Source: Phycisphaerales bacterium
Lineage (GTDB): Bacteria > Planctomycetota > Phycisphaerae > SM23-33
Reading direction: 5' to 3'
Assembly (NCBI GenBank): GCA_018644725.1
Contig: JABGPZ010000061.1
Coordinates: forward strand, 1 to 47,593
DNA: 47,593 nt
Positions 22,674-31,804 of the stretch are shown one piece after another (within the stretch, counting starts at the first letter, position 1; every line of letters starts with the position of its first letter). The position numbers and the translations under genes were made by a program. The notes under the pieces are model-generated. The model searched no databases and had not been told where the DNA came from. It saw only the letters and a program-made list of their open reading frames with translations.

Positions 22674-25600
22674 ATGCGAAAGATTACAATGCTACTGTTG
22701 GCACTGTGCATGGTTGCGACGGCGCAAGCTGCTTCCAAGAAGGCCGCCCGGAAGGCTGCCGCAAAGGCTGCCGCAAAGTCTGCCCCTAAAGTTGCTACGC
22801 CGGTCAAACACGGCTCTAGCGCTGTGTTGGCCGACCCCAAAAACATCAAAAACGCGATTGACGCGCTCGCCAAGAAGTTCGGCAGCGAGTATAAGAGCGC
22901 GAAATATCTCGCCGCACTCAAAGCCGCGGGCAACGACCAAGTTGCGCTCAAGAAAGTGCAAAAAGACGCTCTCGTTCTCGGCAATCCGTTGTTTGATTTC
23001 GACGAAATTCTCTATCTCAAACAGGCGGGCAAGAGCGGATTCCTCTTCCCCAACTGGCTGGGCTGTTTTTCCATGCCCCGCGCTGGGCACAACAGCACGG
23101 TGTGCCGAGTGAATCTCCGTACGGGCAAAGAGAGTGCGGTCGTCAAGGCCTTGCCTGACCGTGCGATTAGCGATGTCGATCTCGACTTCGATGCCAAGCA
23201 GATTGTCTATGGCAGCCAGGACAAAACGGGTCGCTGGCAAATTTGGAAGCACGACATCGCCAAAGACAAAACCCAAATGATCAATACGGGCGACCACTCC
23301 GATATCGACAACTATGACCCGGTGATCCTCCCCAATGGCAAGATCATCTTTATGTCGACGCGGACCTATGTGGGTGTGCCTTGTATTGGCGGGAGAGAGC
23401 CTGCTGGCGCGATGTACATTACGGATCCCGATGGAAAGAACATCCGTCAGATCAGTTTCGACCAGGAGTCGAGCTGGTATCCCACGGTGATGGAAAATGG
23501 CAAGATCATGTATACCCGCTGGGAATACACGGACAACAGCCACTACTATACGCGCATTCTGATGACGATGAACCCCGATGGCAGCGCCCAGATGAATTAC
23601 TATGGGTCCAATGGATATTTCCCCAACGCCATGTTCTATACCCGTCCGATTCCCGGCAGCGCGTCGAAGTTTGTTACGATTGCCTCGGGCCACCATGGCA
23701 CGAAGCGCTCGGGGCGCATGCTGGTGTTTGATACGAAGAATGGCCGCAAAGAGGCCGAAGGGCTTGTCGGCGAAATCGGCAAGTACGGTCAAAAGATCGA
23801 AACGCCCGTGATCGACCGTCTGGTGGACGGTGTGCCGACCCACTATCTCAATCCCATGCCGTTGGATGACAATTTCTTCCTCGCCTCGCGCCGCCACAAC
23901 AAAGCTCGCGGAAGCCGCTGGGAAATCTGCATGGTCGACATGTTCGATAACGTTGTGCCGCTGGTTTCACTGGACAGAGCGCATGCGGTGGAACCGATTC
24001 CGTTCCGCGTCACCAAGCGTCCGCCGGTCATCCCCAGCATCATCAACACCAAAAAAACCACCGGCACGGTCCACCTCGTGGATATCTACAAAGGCCCGGG
24101 CCTTAAGGACGTGCCCGTCGGTACGGTCAAAAAGCTCCGCGTGTTCGCATGGCACTACACCTACATGAAGATGGGTGGCCACCAGAACATCTCCATCGAA
24201 GGCGGCTGGGAACCCAAGATCATGCTCGGGACCGTCCCGGTCGAAAAGGACGGCTCGGCATTTATGGAACTGCCCGCGATTACGCCCATGGCGGTTCAGC
24301 CGCTGGACGCAAACGGTCAGGCGCTCCAGATCATGCGCTCGTGGTTCGTGATTCAGCCGGGCGAAAACATGGCGTGCGTCGGGTGTCACGAAGACCCGAA
24401 CATCGCGCCGCCGGCCAAGCGCACCATCGCGCTGATGCGCAAGCCCAGCAAGCTGGAACCCTGGAAGGGCCCCCAGCGCACGATCAGTTTCAAACGCGAC
24501 ATTCAGGTCGTGCTCGACAAGAATTGCGTGGGTTGCCACAACGGGACGAACAAGAAGATCCCTAACCTTCTCGCCAGCCAGAAAGACGTAGCTGTCAAAT
24601 CGAAGTGGGGCAATAACTACACCCCGTCCTACCTCCAACTGCACCCCTACACGCGTCGTCCTGGTCCCGAAAGCGACATGGCGATGCTCTATCCGTTGGA
24701 ATATCACGCGTCCACGAGCGAACTCGTGCAGATGCTCCGCAAGGGCCACCACGGCGTGACCCTTGATACGGACAGCTGGGACCGCCTCGTGACGTGGATC
24801 GACCTCAATGTTCCCGACCACGGGACCTGGGGCGAAACCACAACGCAAGCGAAAGAGTGGTCGGAGAAGCGCAACAAGATGGCCAAATTGTACGCGCCAA
24901 TTACCAAGCAACTCTACGCGGAGAAAATTATCACCAAGCCCCAGAAGGTGGAATTCATCACGCCCGCGCGTGAAGAGGCTGCCCCCGCGCCGCTGAAGCT
25001 GGCGGGTTGGCCGCTGACGGCCGCCCAGGCCAAAGCCAAGGCCAGCACGGACACCATGAGCCTCGACCTCGGTGACGGTGTTAAGGTGACTCTTGTAAAA
25101 ATCCCCGCTGGCAAATTCGTCATGGGCGATGTCAAGGGCTTCCAGGACGAATGGCCGCAGGCCGCGGTGAGCATCGACAAGGCCTATTGGATGGGCAAGT
25201 TCGAAATCACCAACGCGCAGTACCGCAAGTTCAATCCCAAGCACCACAGCCGCTACATCGACCAGCAGTGGAAAGACCACACCCGTCCGGGCTATGTGGC
25301 CAACAATCCCAATCAGCCGGTGATCCGTATCAGCTGGACCCAGGCGATGGAATTCTGCACGTGGCTCTCCAAGAAAACAGGCAAGAACGTCACCCTGCCG
25401 ACCGAAGCGCAGTGGGAATATGCCGCTCGCGCAGGCACGGCCACCTCGGCATGGTATGGCACGAAGGACAGCGATTTTGGCAAGTGCGAAAATCTCGCCG
25501 ATGCCAGCATCCAGAGACACGCCGTGATGGGCGTCAACCCCAAGCCGGTCAAGAATCCCAGCCCGCTGATCGACTTCATCCCCCGCGAAATGCGCTTCAA

Positions 25601-25883
25601 CGATGGCCAGTTCATCGGCTGTGATGTCGGCAAGTATCGGGCGAACCCCTGGGGCCTGCACGACATGATCGGCAACGTCGCCGAATGGACGCGGTCGAGC
25701 TACAAAGCCTATCCCTACAAGGCCGACGATGGCCGCAACGACCTGAACCCCGCCGACCACAAGGTCATGCGTGGGGGCAGCTGGCGCGACCGTCCCAAGT
25801 GGGGCCGCAGCGGTGTCCGTCGCGACTACCGCAGCTACCAGCCCGTCTACAACGGCGGCTTCCGCATCATCGTCGAGGAATAA
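22674..25883 (+). CDS. HzsA-like di-heme protein fused to an FGE-type domain
   Basis: 1069 residues. Sec signal peptide and Ala/Lys-rich linker (to about 45); a beta-propeller region with PD40/TolB-like repeats (about 100-430: DSDIDNYDPVILPNGKIIF, SSWYPTVMENGKIMY and others); a region like the hydrazine synthase alpha subunit; two c-type haem sites CVGCH at Cys568 and Cys618; and a C-terminal formylglycine-generating-enzyme/SUMF1 fold (about 800-1069: IPAGKFVMGD, LPTEAQWEYAARAG, GLHDMIGNVAEWTRS, GGSWRDRP). The catalytic cysteine pair that FGE enzymes carry just after the GGSW motif (here 1034-1037) is missing, so formylglycine generation is unlikely. A secreted redox or carbohydrate-binding role is possible. 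No HzsB or HzsC is encoded nearby. The ATG 22674 fits AAGGAG (22661-22666); the TTG at 22668 is rejected. Confidence 0.85.
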   Translation: MRKITMLLLALCMVATAQAASKKAARKAAAKAAAKSAPKVATPVKHGSSAVLADPKNIKNAIDALAKKFGSEYKSAKYLAALKAAGNDQVALKKVQKDALVLGNPLFDFDEILYLKQAGKSGFLFPNWLGCFSMPRAGHNSTVCRVNLRTGKESAVVKALPDRAISDVDLDFDAKQIVYGSQDKTGRWQIWKHDIAKDKTQMINTGDHSDIDNYDPVILPNGKIIFMSTRTYVGVPCIGGREPAGAMYITDPDGKNIRQISFDQESSWYPTVMENGKIMYTRWEYTDNSHYYTRILMTMNPDGSAQMNYYGSNGYFPNAMFYTRPIPGSASKFVTIASGHHGTKRSGRMLVFDTKNGRKEAEGLVGEIGKYGQKIETPVIDRLVDGVPTHYLNPMPLDDNFFLASRRHNKARGSRWEICMVDMFDNVVPLVSLDRAHAVEPIPFRVTKRPPVIPSIINTKKTTGTVHLVDIYKGPGLKDVPVGTVKKLRVFAWHYTYMKMGGHQNISIEGGWEPKIMLGTVPVEKDGSAFMELPAITPMAVQPLDANGQALQIMRSWFVIQPGENMACVGCHEDPNIAPPAKRTIALMRKPSKLEPWKGPQRTISFKRDIQVVLDKNCVGCHNGTNKKIPNLLASQKDVAVKSKWGNNYTPSYLQLHPYTRRPGPESDMAMLYPLEYHASTSELVQMLRKGHHGVTLDTDSWDRLVTWIDLNVPDHGTWGETTTQAKEWSEKRNKMAKLYAPITKQLYAEKIITKPQKVEFITPAREEAAPAPLKLAGWPLTAAQAKAKASTDTMSLDLGDGVKVTLVKIPAGKFVMGDVKGFQDEWPQAAVSIDKAYWMGKFEITNAQYRKFNPKHHSRYIDQQWKDHTRPGYVANNPNQPVIRISWTQAMEFCTWLSKKTGKNVTLPTEAQWEYAARAGTATSAWYGTKDSDFGKCENLADASIQRHAVMGVNPKPVKNPSPLIDFIPREMRFNDGQFIGCDVGKYRANPWGLHDMIGNVAEWTRSSYKAYPYKADDGRNDLNPADHKVMRGGSWRDRPKWGRSGVRRDYRSYQPVYNGGFRIIVEE

Positions 25884-25906
25884 TCGTTTCGACAAGCAAA
25901 CACGAC

Positions 25907-25940
25907 GCCCGGTGGGATTCACTTCCCGCCGGGCTTTTTT
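25907..25940 (+). terminator. Terminator of the HzsA-like gene
   Basis: GCCCGGTGGG / CCCGCCGGGC stem with an 8-nt loop, then TTTTTT. Confidence 0.94.
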
Positions 25941-25953
25941 GTGCGCAGAGAGT

Positions 25954-25983
25954 GTTTGACAGGCGGCCGGGGCGGGGGGTATA
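25954..25983 (+). promoter_or_regulatory. Strong promoter of the LRR gene
   Basis: Consensus TTGACA (25954-25959), 18-bp spacer, TATAGT (25978-25983), leader of ~35 nt. Confidence 0.8.
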
Positions 25984-26023
25984 GTGAGGGCGCACCGTGG
26001 AGACTTTTTACTGGGAGACAACG

Positions 26024-27910
26024 ATGAACCACACACGATTTTGGATGGCGGGATTGGTTGGATGTTGTATGGCGGCGTGGGTCTTGGCCGATGGAGTGAC
26101 ATCGATCCCCAACACGAAGAGTCCCCTTTCGATTGCCAAGCAGGCCCCGCGCTTCAAGGCCGCGACGTATACCATCCCTTTCGACTGCAGCGTGAGTTAT
26201 TGCGCCAAGCCCGGCGGCGACTGGAAGGACCTCGCCAGCCTCGGCCAAGCCGGCGGTGTGGTGAAAGTCCCCGCATGTCACGAGTGGCAGCTGTACATCA
26301 GCGACCAGGATCCGCGCACCTGGGGAGATATCGGCAAAGGCCTTACAAGCCTCAATCGCCCATCGCTGCACGTTCACCCCGACTCGGAAGACTTGCTGCA
26401 ATTCCTGCCGCATCTCAACAAGGTCAACAATGTAATTTTCTGTAGCCCAGAATTGACCGACGCGGACCTCCAGGCTTTGACGTTGTGCACGGGGCTCTGG
26501 GGCCTGGATTGCAGCGGCGACGAGTTGACCAATGATGGTCTCAAGTACCTCAAGCAGCTTACAGCCATCAAAAGCCTCGACATCAGGGGCGACAATCTCA
26601 GCGATGAAAGCCTCAAGCACATCGCCGCGCTGACGACGCTCGAAGAGTTGCATCTCTACGGAGAAAATTACACAGATGCCGGAGTTGCCGCACTTGCATC
26701 GCTTACGAATCTTGAATATCTCAACATCAATTGCGCCAACGTCACCGACAAGGGTCTGGCGATTCTTCGCTCGTTTCCCAAACTCCGCCGGGTTACACTG
26801 CAGGGGAAGTTCACCACCAAGGCGTTGGCGAATCTTCAGGGCATGAATCTCCAGTGGCTCGAATTGACGAGCGAGACCCTCGGTGATGATGTCATGAAGT
26901 ACACTCGGGATATGGCGTCGTTGGAGATTCTGGACCTGTCTGGCGTGAATCTGTCTGCTACGGGCGTTGCGATGCTCAAGGACCACAGGGCGCTTCGGAA
27001 ACTTACGCTGTCCAAGTCTGTCCCCCTTGACTCTCTCAGCCATCTCGCTGGGTTGACCCAACTCGAACAATTGGAGTTCAGTGGAAGTTTCAGTGCCAGA
27101 TTCATGCGCTCAGAGGGGGAAGATTCCACCGACACGCGCCTTAAATATTACAAGCCGCTGGTGAATATTAAACGCATGGACCTGTGCTATACGGGGGTGT
27201 CTGACGCGGGGCTGGCGCATCTCAAGGGGCTTGTCGCGATGGAAGAATTGGACCTGTCGGATACGGAAATCACCTCCGAGGGACTGCTGCACCTCAAGGC
27301 GATGACGGCGATGCTCAACTTGGATAGTAGTGATACGAAGATTACCGATGAGGGACTCGTCGCGCTTTCGGAGATGACCAAGATGACGGATCTAAACCTG
27401 TCCGACACGGCGATTGGCGATTTCGGCCTGTTCCATCTGCGCACATGCACGGCTTTGGAAAATCTCAATCTGGCCAAGACGAAGATTACCGATGAAGGGC
27501 TTGCCTGCCTGAGCGATATGACCATGTTGCAGACGTTGGATTTGGACGGCACGACCATTACGGGGGCGGGATTTGCGCACCTCGGCGCACTGAAAAAATT
27601 GAAGACGATCAGTTTCAGAGAAGCGGGTGTTACAGACGCGGGCCTCGTAGGTCTCGCGGGCCTTACGGGGTTGGTCGAGCTGGATTTGTTGGGAGCCAAT
27701 GTTTCCGATGAGGGACTCAAACATCTCCATCCACTTACGAATCTTATTCAAATCAATCTGTCTGGTACGAACGTCACTCCCGCTGGGGTGGCTGCGTTGA
27801 AGAAAGCTCTCCCCAAGGCGAGCATTTCTGTAGAGAAAAGTGACGGTGACGAGCACACCATTAACCTCGATGATTTTGACATGGGAGACCTGATTATCAA
27901 CGTGAAATAG
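26024..27910 (+). CDS. Secreted leucine-rich-repeat protein
   Basis: 628 residues. Signal peptide ending near VLADG, a ~100-residue N-terminal region with two cysteines, then about 20 LRRs of ~24 residues with the pattern LxxLxLxxTxIxDxGLxxL (TDAGVAALASLTN, TDKGLAILRSFPK, TDEGLVALSEMTK, SDAGLAHLKGLVA). The repeat register resembles the cysteine-containing/RNI-like LRR class. Such solenoids bind proteins or glycans; the ligand is unknown. The C-terminus is acidic. GGGAGA precedes the ATG. The gene has a near-consensus promoter and ends only 5 nt from the convergent membrane-protein gene, with no terminator visible between. Confidence 0.88.
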   Translation: MNHTRFWMAGLVGCCMAAWVLADGVTSIPNTKSPLSIAKQAPRFKAATYTIPFDCSVSYCAKPGGDWKDLASLGQAGGVVKVPACHEWQLYISDQDPRTWGDIGKGLTSLNRPSLHVHPDSEDLLQFLPHLNKVNNVIFCSPELTDADLQALTLCTGLWGLDCSGDELTNDGLKYLKQLTAIKSLDIRGDNLSDESLKHIAALTTLEELHLYGENYTDAGVAALASLTNLEYLNINCANVTDKGLAILRSFPKLRRVTLQGKFTTKALANLQGMNLQWLELTSETLGDDVMKYTRDMASLEILDLSGVNLSATGVAMLKDHRALRKLTLSKSVPLDSLSHLAGLTQLEQLEFSGSFSARFMRSEGEDSTDTRLKYYKPLVNIKRMDLCYTGVSDAGLAHLKGLVAMEELDLSDTEITSEGLLHLKAMTAMLNLDSSDTKITDEGLVALSEMTKMTDLNLSDTAIGDFGLFHLRTCTALENLNLAKTKITDEGLACLSDMTMLQTLDLDGTTITGAGFAHLGALKKLKTISFREAGVTDAGLVGLAGLTGLVELDLLGANVSDEGLKHLHPLTNLIQINLSGTNVTPAGVAALKKALPKASISVEKSDGDEHTINLDDFDMGDLIINVK

Positions 27911-27915
27911 CGCGA

Positions 27916-30276
27916 CTATTCGGCCAGTGACTTTCGCAATTGTTCGAGGGATTGGAGTGTGCTGGCGAGGTCGGCGCGGAAGCGCTTTGCCTCGGGGAAG
28001 TCGGGCTTGAGTTTCAGCGCCATGTTGACGTGTTCCATGGCCTTGCGGTGTTCGCGAAGGCCCTTTTCCATCAGCTCGTTGAACAATTGTTCGAGTTGGG
28101 CGCGGTCCTTGGCGGGCAGGGCTGGATTATCGAGGCGGTCCAGCAGCGAGAGGGCGCGATAGTTTTTTCCGTGGAGCAGTTCCAGCAACCGTGTGTTGGA
28201 CAATTCGAGCAGGTCGCCCTGGATGCGGCCTAGCTCTTTCTGGAAGGTGTAGTGATCGACCAGTTTGAGTTTCTGCAAAGGCGAAAAACTGGGCGGGGGA
28301 GTTTCGGCCTTGCCGCCCGTGTCGAGAGCTTTGATGCCGGCGCTTTGGAACGCTTCTTTGCCGAGGTGGGTTTGGCTGATCGCGAGGGTGAAATAGATGT
28401 GCGGCGCGAGCGGGTCGTCGTTTTCGATGAGTTCCAGCGCGCGACCGGCCATGCGGCAGGCTTGGGAGAACAGCCCCAGACGCAACAGCGATACCGAGGC
28501 GGTGTGGAGCGCGTGTGCGGGTTTGGGGTCGGTTTTAGGCGCAGCCTCCGCCAGAGCGTCGCACAGGTCGAACGGGTCGATCTTGTTCGATTCGATGAGT
28601 GTTTTGACCAGCTCGCGATTTGCGCCATTGACCCGCGCGAACACGGCGTGGCGCGGCGCGATGGTGAGGAGCTGCCAGTGGGGCGAGGTGGCGAGGTCGC
28701 GGGCGATGGTTTCGGAAAAATTGTCGGTGCGGATGGCGATCCAGTCCGGCCGATAGCGTTGTTCGACAAGTTTCAGCCCACCAGGCGCGAACGATTCTTC
28801 GTGCGAATTGCTCAGTACTTCATGCGGCCAGGCCCAACTGTTGGTGACGATGGGCATGTCGGGGTGGGGCGAGAGGAAGAACCAGAACGACGACGAATCG
28901 TTGTAGTCGCACCACAGCCGTCCGCGGAGCTCGAGCGATTCGACGTGCTTGAACAGGTCGACCGGCTGGAGCAATGTATTGGGGCCGACGCCGAAGCGCG
29001 TGCCCCAGCGATGGCTGTAGTAGTAGGATTGATCGACGGTTTTCCATGCCAGCACCGTTGATCCCCCAACGGTGATACCCCCCACGACAAGCAGGGCGGC
29101 GGTGGCGAATTTGATCCGGCGTAGTGCCTCGCGCGTCTGGGCCAGCGCGACCGCCGACAGGGGCAACAGCATCAGCCCGCCGATGGCGATGTTCCGGCGC
29201 ATCGACAGCGTGATGTAGGCGAACAGTGCGATGCTCGCCGCCAGTGCCAGTCGCCCGCGGAACAGCGCGACGAGCATCCCCGCCGCCGCCAGCGCCAGCA
29301 CGGCCGCGAGGGCATAGGTCGCGGGCGATTCCAGGAAAACCCCCTCGGTGAAGGGGTGGTACAGCTCGCCGATGAACGACATCGGATTGACTGCGTCGCC
29401 GGGTTGGGCGTTGGACACCAGCGGGTTTGCGCGGAGATACAAAATCATCTCAAACGGCATGATCAGCGTGCGCCACGTCCACGGATTGATCAGGCTCACT
29501 GCGAGTTGTCCGCCGAGAAGCCCGCCCAGCGCGATGCTGCGGCGCTTGGGCTCGGTGGTGTCGTCTTGTTGGCTGACGGCGGCGAACCATCGCAGCGCAC
29601 TGCCGCCGAGAAGGCACCCCGTGAGCGCCCACCCCAGCAGGAAAAAGCTGTGACTGTTGACCAGCAGGACTTGCAACGCGAGGATGCCGAAAATGGTTTT
29701 TCGTGTAAGACGTGCGCGAGGGTTGAGAAAGTGCTTTGCCAAAAGATTCAGCATCGCCGCGAGAAGCAGGAACGTCAGCAGCTCTGGCCGCAGCTCGAAG
29801 CGCGACGTGCTGGTGATTGCCCCGAGCAGAAGCACTGCCGCCGCGAACATGGGGTGTAGGCCGCATCGAAGCAGCAGCAGAATCACCAACACAGCCGTTG
29901 CCGTTACCAAAACCGCCGCCAAAATCGATAGCCCTTCCCAGCCGCCAAGGCACCACACGCCGTAGAACAGGCCCTGGCTGAGCCAGTTGACATTCACGAA
30001 GCGGAACGTTCCGTCGGCGTCGCGCCACTCGCCTGGGGCGAGTTCCATCGAGTCGTCGATGGTGTAAATGTAGTCGCTCGTGTCCATCGGCCAAGCGGTC
30101 TGGACGAGTTGTTCGCCGAACCCGAGGTGATAGCCGATGTCCGGCGAGTCGACCGTACGGACGGCCAGGAGGAATGTGGCGCACAGTGCGGCGAAAATCG
30201 CAAGGATCGACAGCGCGGGCATCGTGCGCGCGGCGAGGGTGGGTTGTGGCGTTTGGTCCATGATCGGAAGGCGCAT
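27916..30276 (-). CDS. Polytopic membrane protein with C-terminal helical-repeat domain
   Basis: 786 residues. About ten membrane helices fill residues ~20-430. An early loop carries DSPDIGYHLGFGEQLVQTAWPMDTSDYIYT, which recalls the first loop of membrane glycosyltransferases of the GT-C type (Asp near the membrane, followed by a D-x-Y segment). A large non-membrane part follows: CDYNDSSSFWFFLSPHPDMP, then helical repeats resembling TPR (ASVSLLRLGLFSQACRMAGRALELI; EHVNMALKLKPDFPEAKRFRADL). I infer an envelope glycosyltransferase or related polymer enzyme but cannot prove it. The start is uncertain (30276 or 30261); neither has a ribosome site. A minus promoter TGGACA-N18-TATAAT overlaps that of the divergent radical SAM gene. 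Confidence 0.72.
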   Translation of the reverse strand: MRLPIMDQTPQPTLAARTMPALSILAIFAALCATFLLAVRTVDSPDIGYHLGFGEQLVQTAWPMDTSDYIYTIDDSMELAPGEWRDADGTFRFVNVNWLSQGLFYGVWCLGGWEGLSILAAVLVTATAVLVILLLLRCGLHPMFAAAVLLLGAITSTSRFELRPELLTFLLLAAMLNLLAKHFLNPRARLTRKTIFGILALQVLLVNSHSFFLLGWALTGCLLGGSALRWFAAVSQQDDTTEPKRRSIALGGLLGGQLAVSLINPWTWRTLIMPFEMILYLRANPLVSNAQPGDAVNPMSFIGELYHPFTEGVFLESPATYALAAVLALAAAGMLVALFRGRLALAASIALFAYITLSMRRNIAIGGLMLLPLSAVALAQTREALRRIKFATAALLVVGGITVGGSTVLAWKTVDQSYYYSHRWGTRFGVGPNTLLQPVDLFKHVESLELRGRLWCDYNDSSSFWFFLSPHPDMPIVTNSWAWPHEVLSNSHEESFAPGGLKLVEQRYRPDWIAIRTDNFSETIARDLATSPHWQLLTIAPRHAVFARVNGANRELVKTLIESNKIDPFDLCDALAEAAPKTDPKPAHALHTASVSLLRLGLFSQACRMAGRALELIENDDPLAPHIYFTLAISQTHLGKEAFQSAGIKALDTGGKAETPPPSFSPLQKLKLVDHYTFQKELGRIQGDLLELSNTRLLELLHGKNYRALSLLDRLDNPALPAKDRAQLEQLFNELMEKGLREHRKAMEHVNMALKLKPDFPEAKRFRADLASTLQSLEQLRKSLAE

Positions 30277-30319
30277 CGCAGTGGGGCGTTCCCTTTGTGA
30301 GCGGCTTGGTCCTTTCGTC

Positions 30320-30348
30320 TTGTTGTTCGAAGCGGCTCGTATTATACT
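30320..30348 (+). promoter_or_regulatory. Overlapping divergent promoters
   Basis: Plus: TTGTTG (30320-30325), 17-bp spacer, TATACT (30343-30348) for the radical SAM gene. Minus: TGGACA (30370-30365), 18-bp spacer, TATAAT (30346-30341) for the membrane-protein gene. The two -10 boxes overlap, so only one polymerase can bind at a time. Confidence 0.6.
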
Positions 30349-30416
30349 GGCGGGATGCAAACCATGTCCAGCACAACTCTGCAAACTTGTCGCGCCGCCG
30401 GGCGGGAGCGTGTCCG

Positions 30417-31802
30417 ATGAGGATCGCTCTGGTCCATCCGCCCCTCGTGCACAAACAGGGGAATATCTGGCGTGGCGTGGCGGGGGTCATGCCGCCGCTG
30501 GGGCTGGCGTGGATCGCGGCAGTGCTCGAAGAAGACGGCCACGATGTGCAAATTTTCGACGCCCCCCCCGAGGGACTTGACGAGCAGGGCTGTGTAGATG
30601 CGCTCCGCAGCCGGAGTGAGGCAGGATGGGATATTGTCGGAATTTCGGCGACGACGCGCCAGTTTTCGTCGGCATTGCGAATCGCCCAGATGTGCCGCGA
30701 GGCCTTTAGCGGAGTGGAAATCGTTCTCGGCGGAGTCCATGCTTCGGCCCGGCCTGACGAGGCGCTCGCCTGCGACGCAATCGATCTGGTCGTTCGCGGC
30801 GAGGGGGAAATGACGTTCCGCGAGATCGCGGCGGGCCATGCGCGCGAAGAGATCGACGGTGTGAGCTATCGCGACGGCGGCGAAACCATTCACACTGCCG
30901 ACCGCGAATTGATTTCGGACCTGGACACCATTCCGCGCCCGGCGTATCATCTGCTGCCGATGAGTGGATACCGCTCGGCCGTGGGTGCCGCAAAGCAAAG
31001 CCCCTCGATGTCGATGCTCGCTACGCGCGGGTGTGTGGGCAGCTGCAATTTTTGCTATCGTATTTTTGGGCGCACAATGCGCTATCGCCACGGCGTGGCC
31101 ATCGCCGAGGAAGTGCGCTATCTCCACGAGACCTACGGCATCCGCGAGATCAGCTTTTACGACGATACCTTCACGACGATCCGCAACGAAGTCCTCGCGT
31201 TTTGCGCCAAGCTGCGCGAGTGGGACCTGCCGGTGACGTGGAGTTGCTTCGGGCGGATTGACAGCGTCAACGAAGAACTGCTCACCGCCATGGCCGAAGC
31301 GGGCTGCCATCAGATTTTGTACGGCGTCGAGTCCGGCAGCGACCAACAGCTCGCCGCGATGGGAAAAACCACACCACGTCAGCGCGTCAAAGAGGTCGTG
31401 CGTCTCAGCCAGCGCCTTGGGCTGACGGTGCGCGGGGCGTTCATGCTCGGCAATCCCGGCGAGACGCGCGAGACGATGCAGCAGACCCTCGACTGGGCGC
31501 TGGAGCTGGATTGCGATCTGGTGACATTCAACATTACCACGCCCTATCCGGGCACGGGGCTGTATGACTGGGCCGAGCGCGAGGGGCTGTTGCGCTCGCA
31601 GGACTGGGACGAGTATGACCTGTCGCACATGGTCATGGAGCTGCCGACCGTGATGGCCGAGGAGGTCGAAGCGTTCTACCGCAAGGCGTACCGAACATAC
31701 TATTTCCGCCCACGCATGATTCTCCGGCGACTGTGGAAACTCCGCTCGCCGCGTGAATTGTTCCAGGCCGTCCGCGGCGCGTTGGCAATTTTGGGACTGT
31801 GA
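30417..31802 (+). CDS. B12-binding-domain radical SAM protein
   Basis: 461 residues. N-terminal cobalamin-binding-like Rossmann domain (1-140: PPLGLAWIAAVLEEDGHDV, VLGGVHASARPDE, VVRGEGE) and a radical SAM domain with Cys206-x3-Cys210-x2-Cys213 in TRGCVGSCNFCY. The C-terminal part has FMLGNPGETRETM, TPYPGTGLYDWAE and a final helical region. Class B radical SAM enzymes of this build perform methylations or ring rearrangements, often on lipids, hopanoids or natural products; the substrate here is not deducible. The start is the ATG before RIALVHPP; upstream frame is rejected. Its stop overlaps a possible GTG start of the apbE-like gene, implying coupling. Confidence 0.9.
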   Translation: MRIALVHPPLVHKQGNIWRGVAGVMPPLGLAWIAAVLEEDGHDVQIFDAPPEGLDEQGCVDALRSRSEAGWDIVGISATTRQFSSALRIAQMCREAFSGVEIVLGGVHASARPDEALACDAIDLVVRGEGEMTFREIAAGHAREEIDGVSYRDGGETIHTADRELISDLDTIPRPAYHLLPMSGYRSAVGAAKQSPSMSMLATRGCVGSCNFCYRIFGRTMRYRHGVAIAEEVRYLHETYGIREISFYDDTFTTIRNEVLAFCAKLREWDLPVTWSCFGRIDSVNEELLTAMAEAGCHQILYGVESGSDQQLAAMGKTTPRQRVKEVVRLSQRLGLTVRGAFMLGNPGETRETMQQTLDWALELDCDLVTFNITTPYPGTGLYDWAEREGLLRSQDWDEYDLSHMVMELPTVMAEEVEAFYRKAYRTYYFRPRMILRRLWKLRSPRELFQAVRGALAILGL

Positions 31803-31804
31803 CC

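Noticed and set aside
25070-25883. Active formylglycine-generating enzyme for the sulfatase at 41136-42650
   Set aside because: The domain has the FGE fold motifs but lacks the catalytic cysteines following GGSW; it is also fused to a di-haem protein 15 kb away.
22674-25883. Evidence of anammox metabolism
   Set aside because: HzsA-like proteins are widespread outside anammox bacteria, and no hydrazine synthase beta/gamma, hydrazine dehydrogenase or other anammox gene is present.
4161-26102. Many long open frames antisense to genes (for example 4161-5435 minus, 5584-6807 minus, 10452-12230 minus, 16271-17785 plus, 18233-20251 plus, 23967-26102 minus)
   Set aside because: They are mirror frames of strongly supported genes. 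Their translations are Arg/His/Gly-rich with no motifs, signal peptides or ribosome sites, as expected from G+C-rich third positions.
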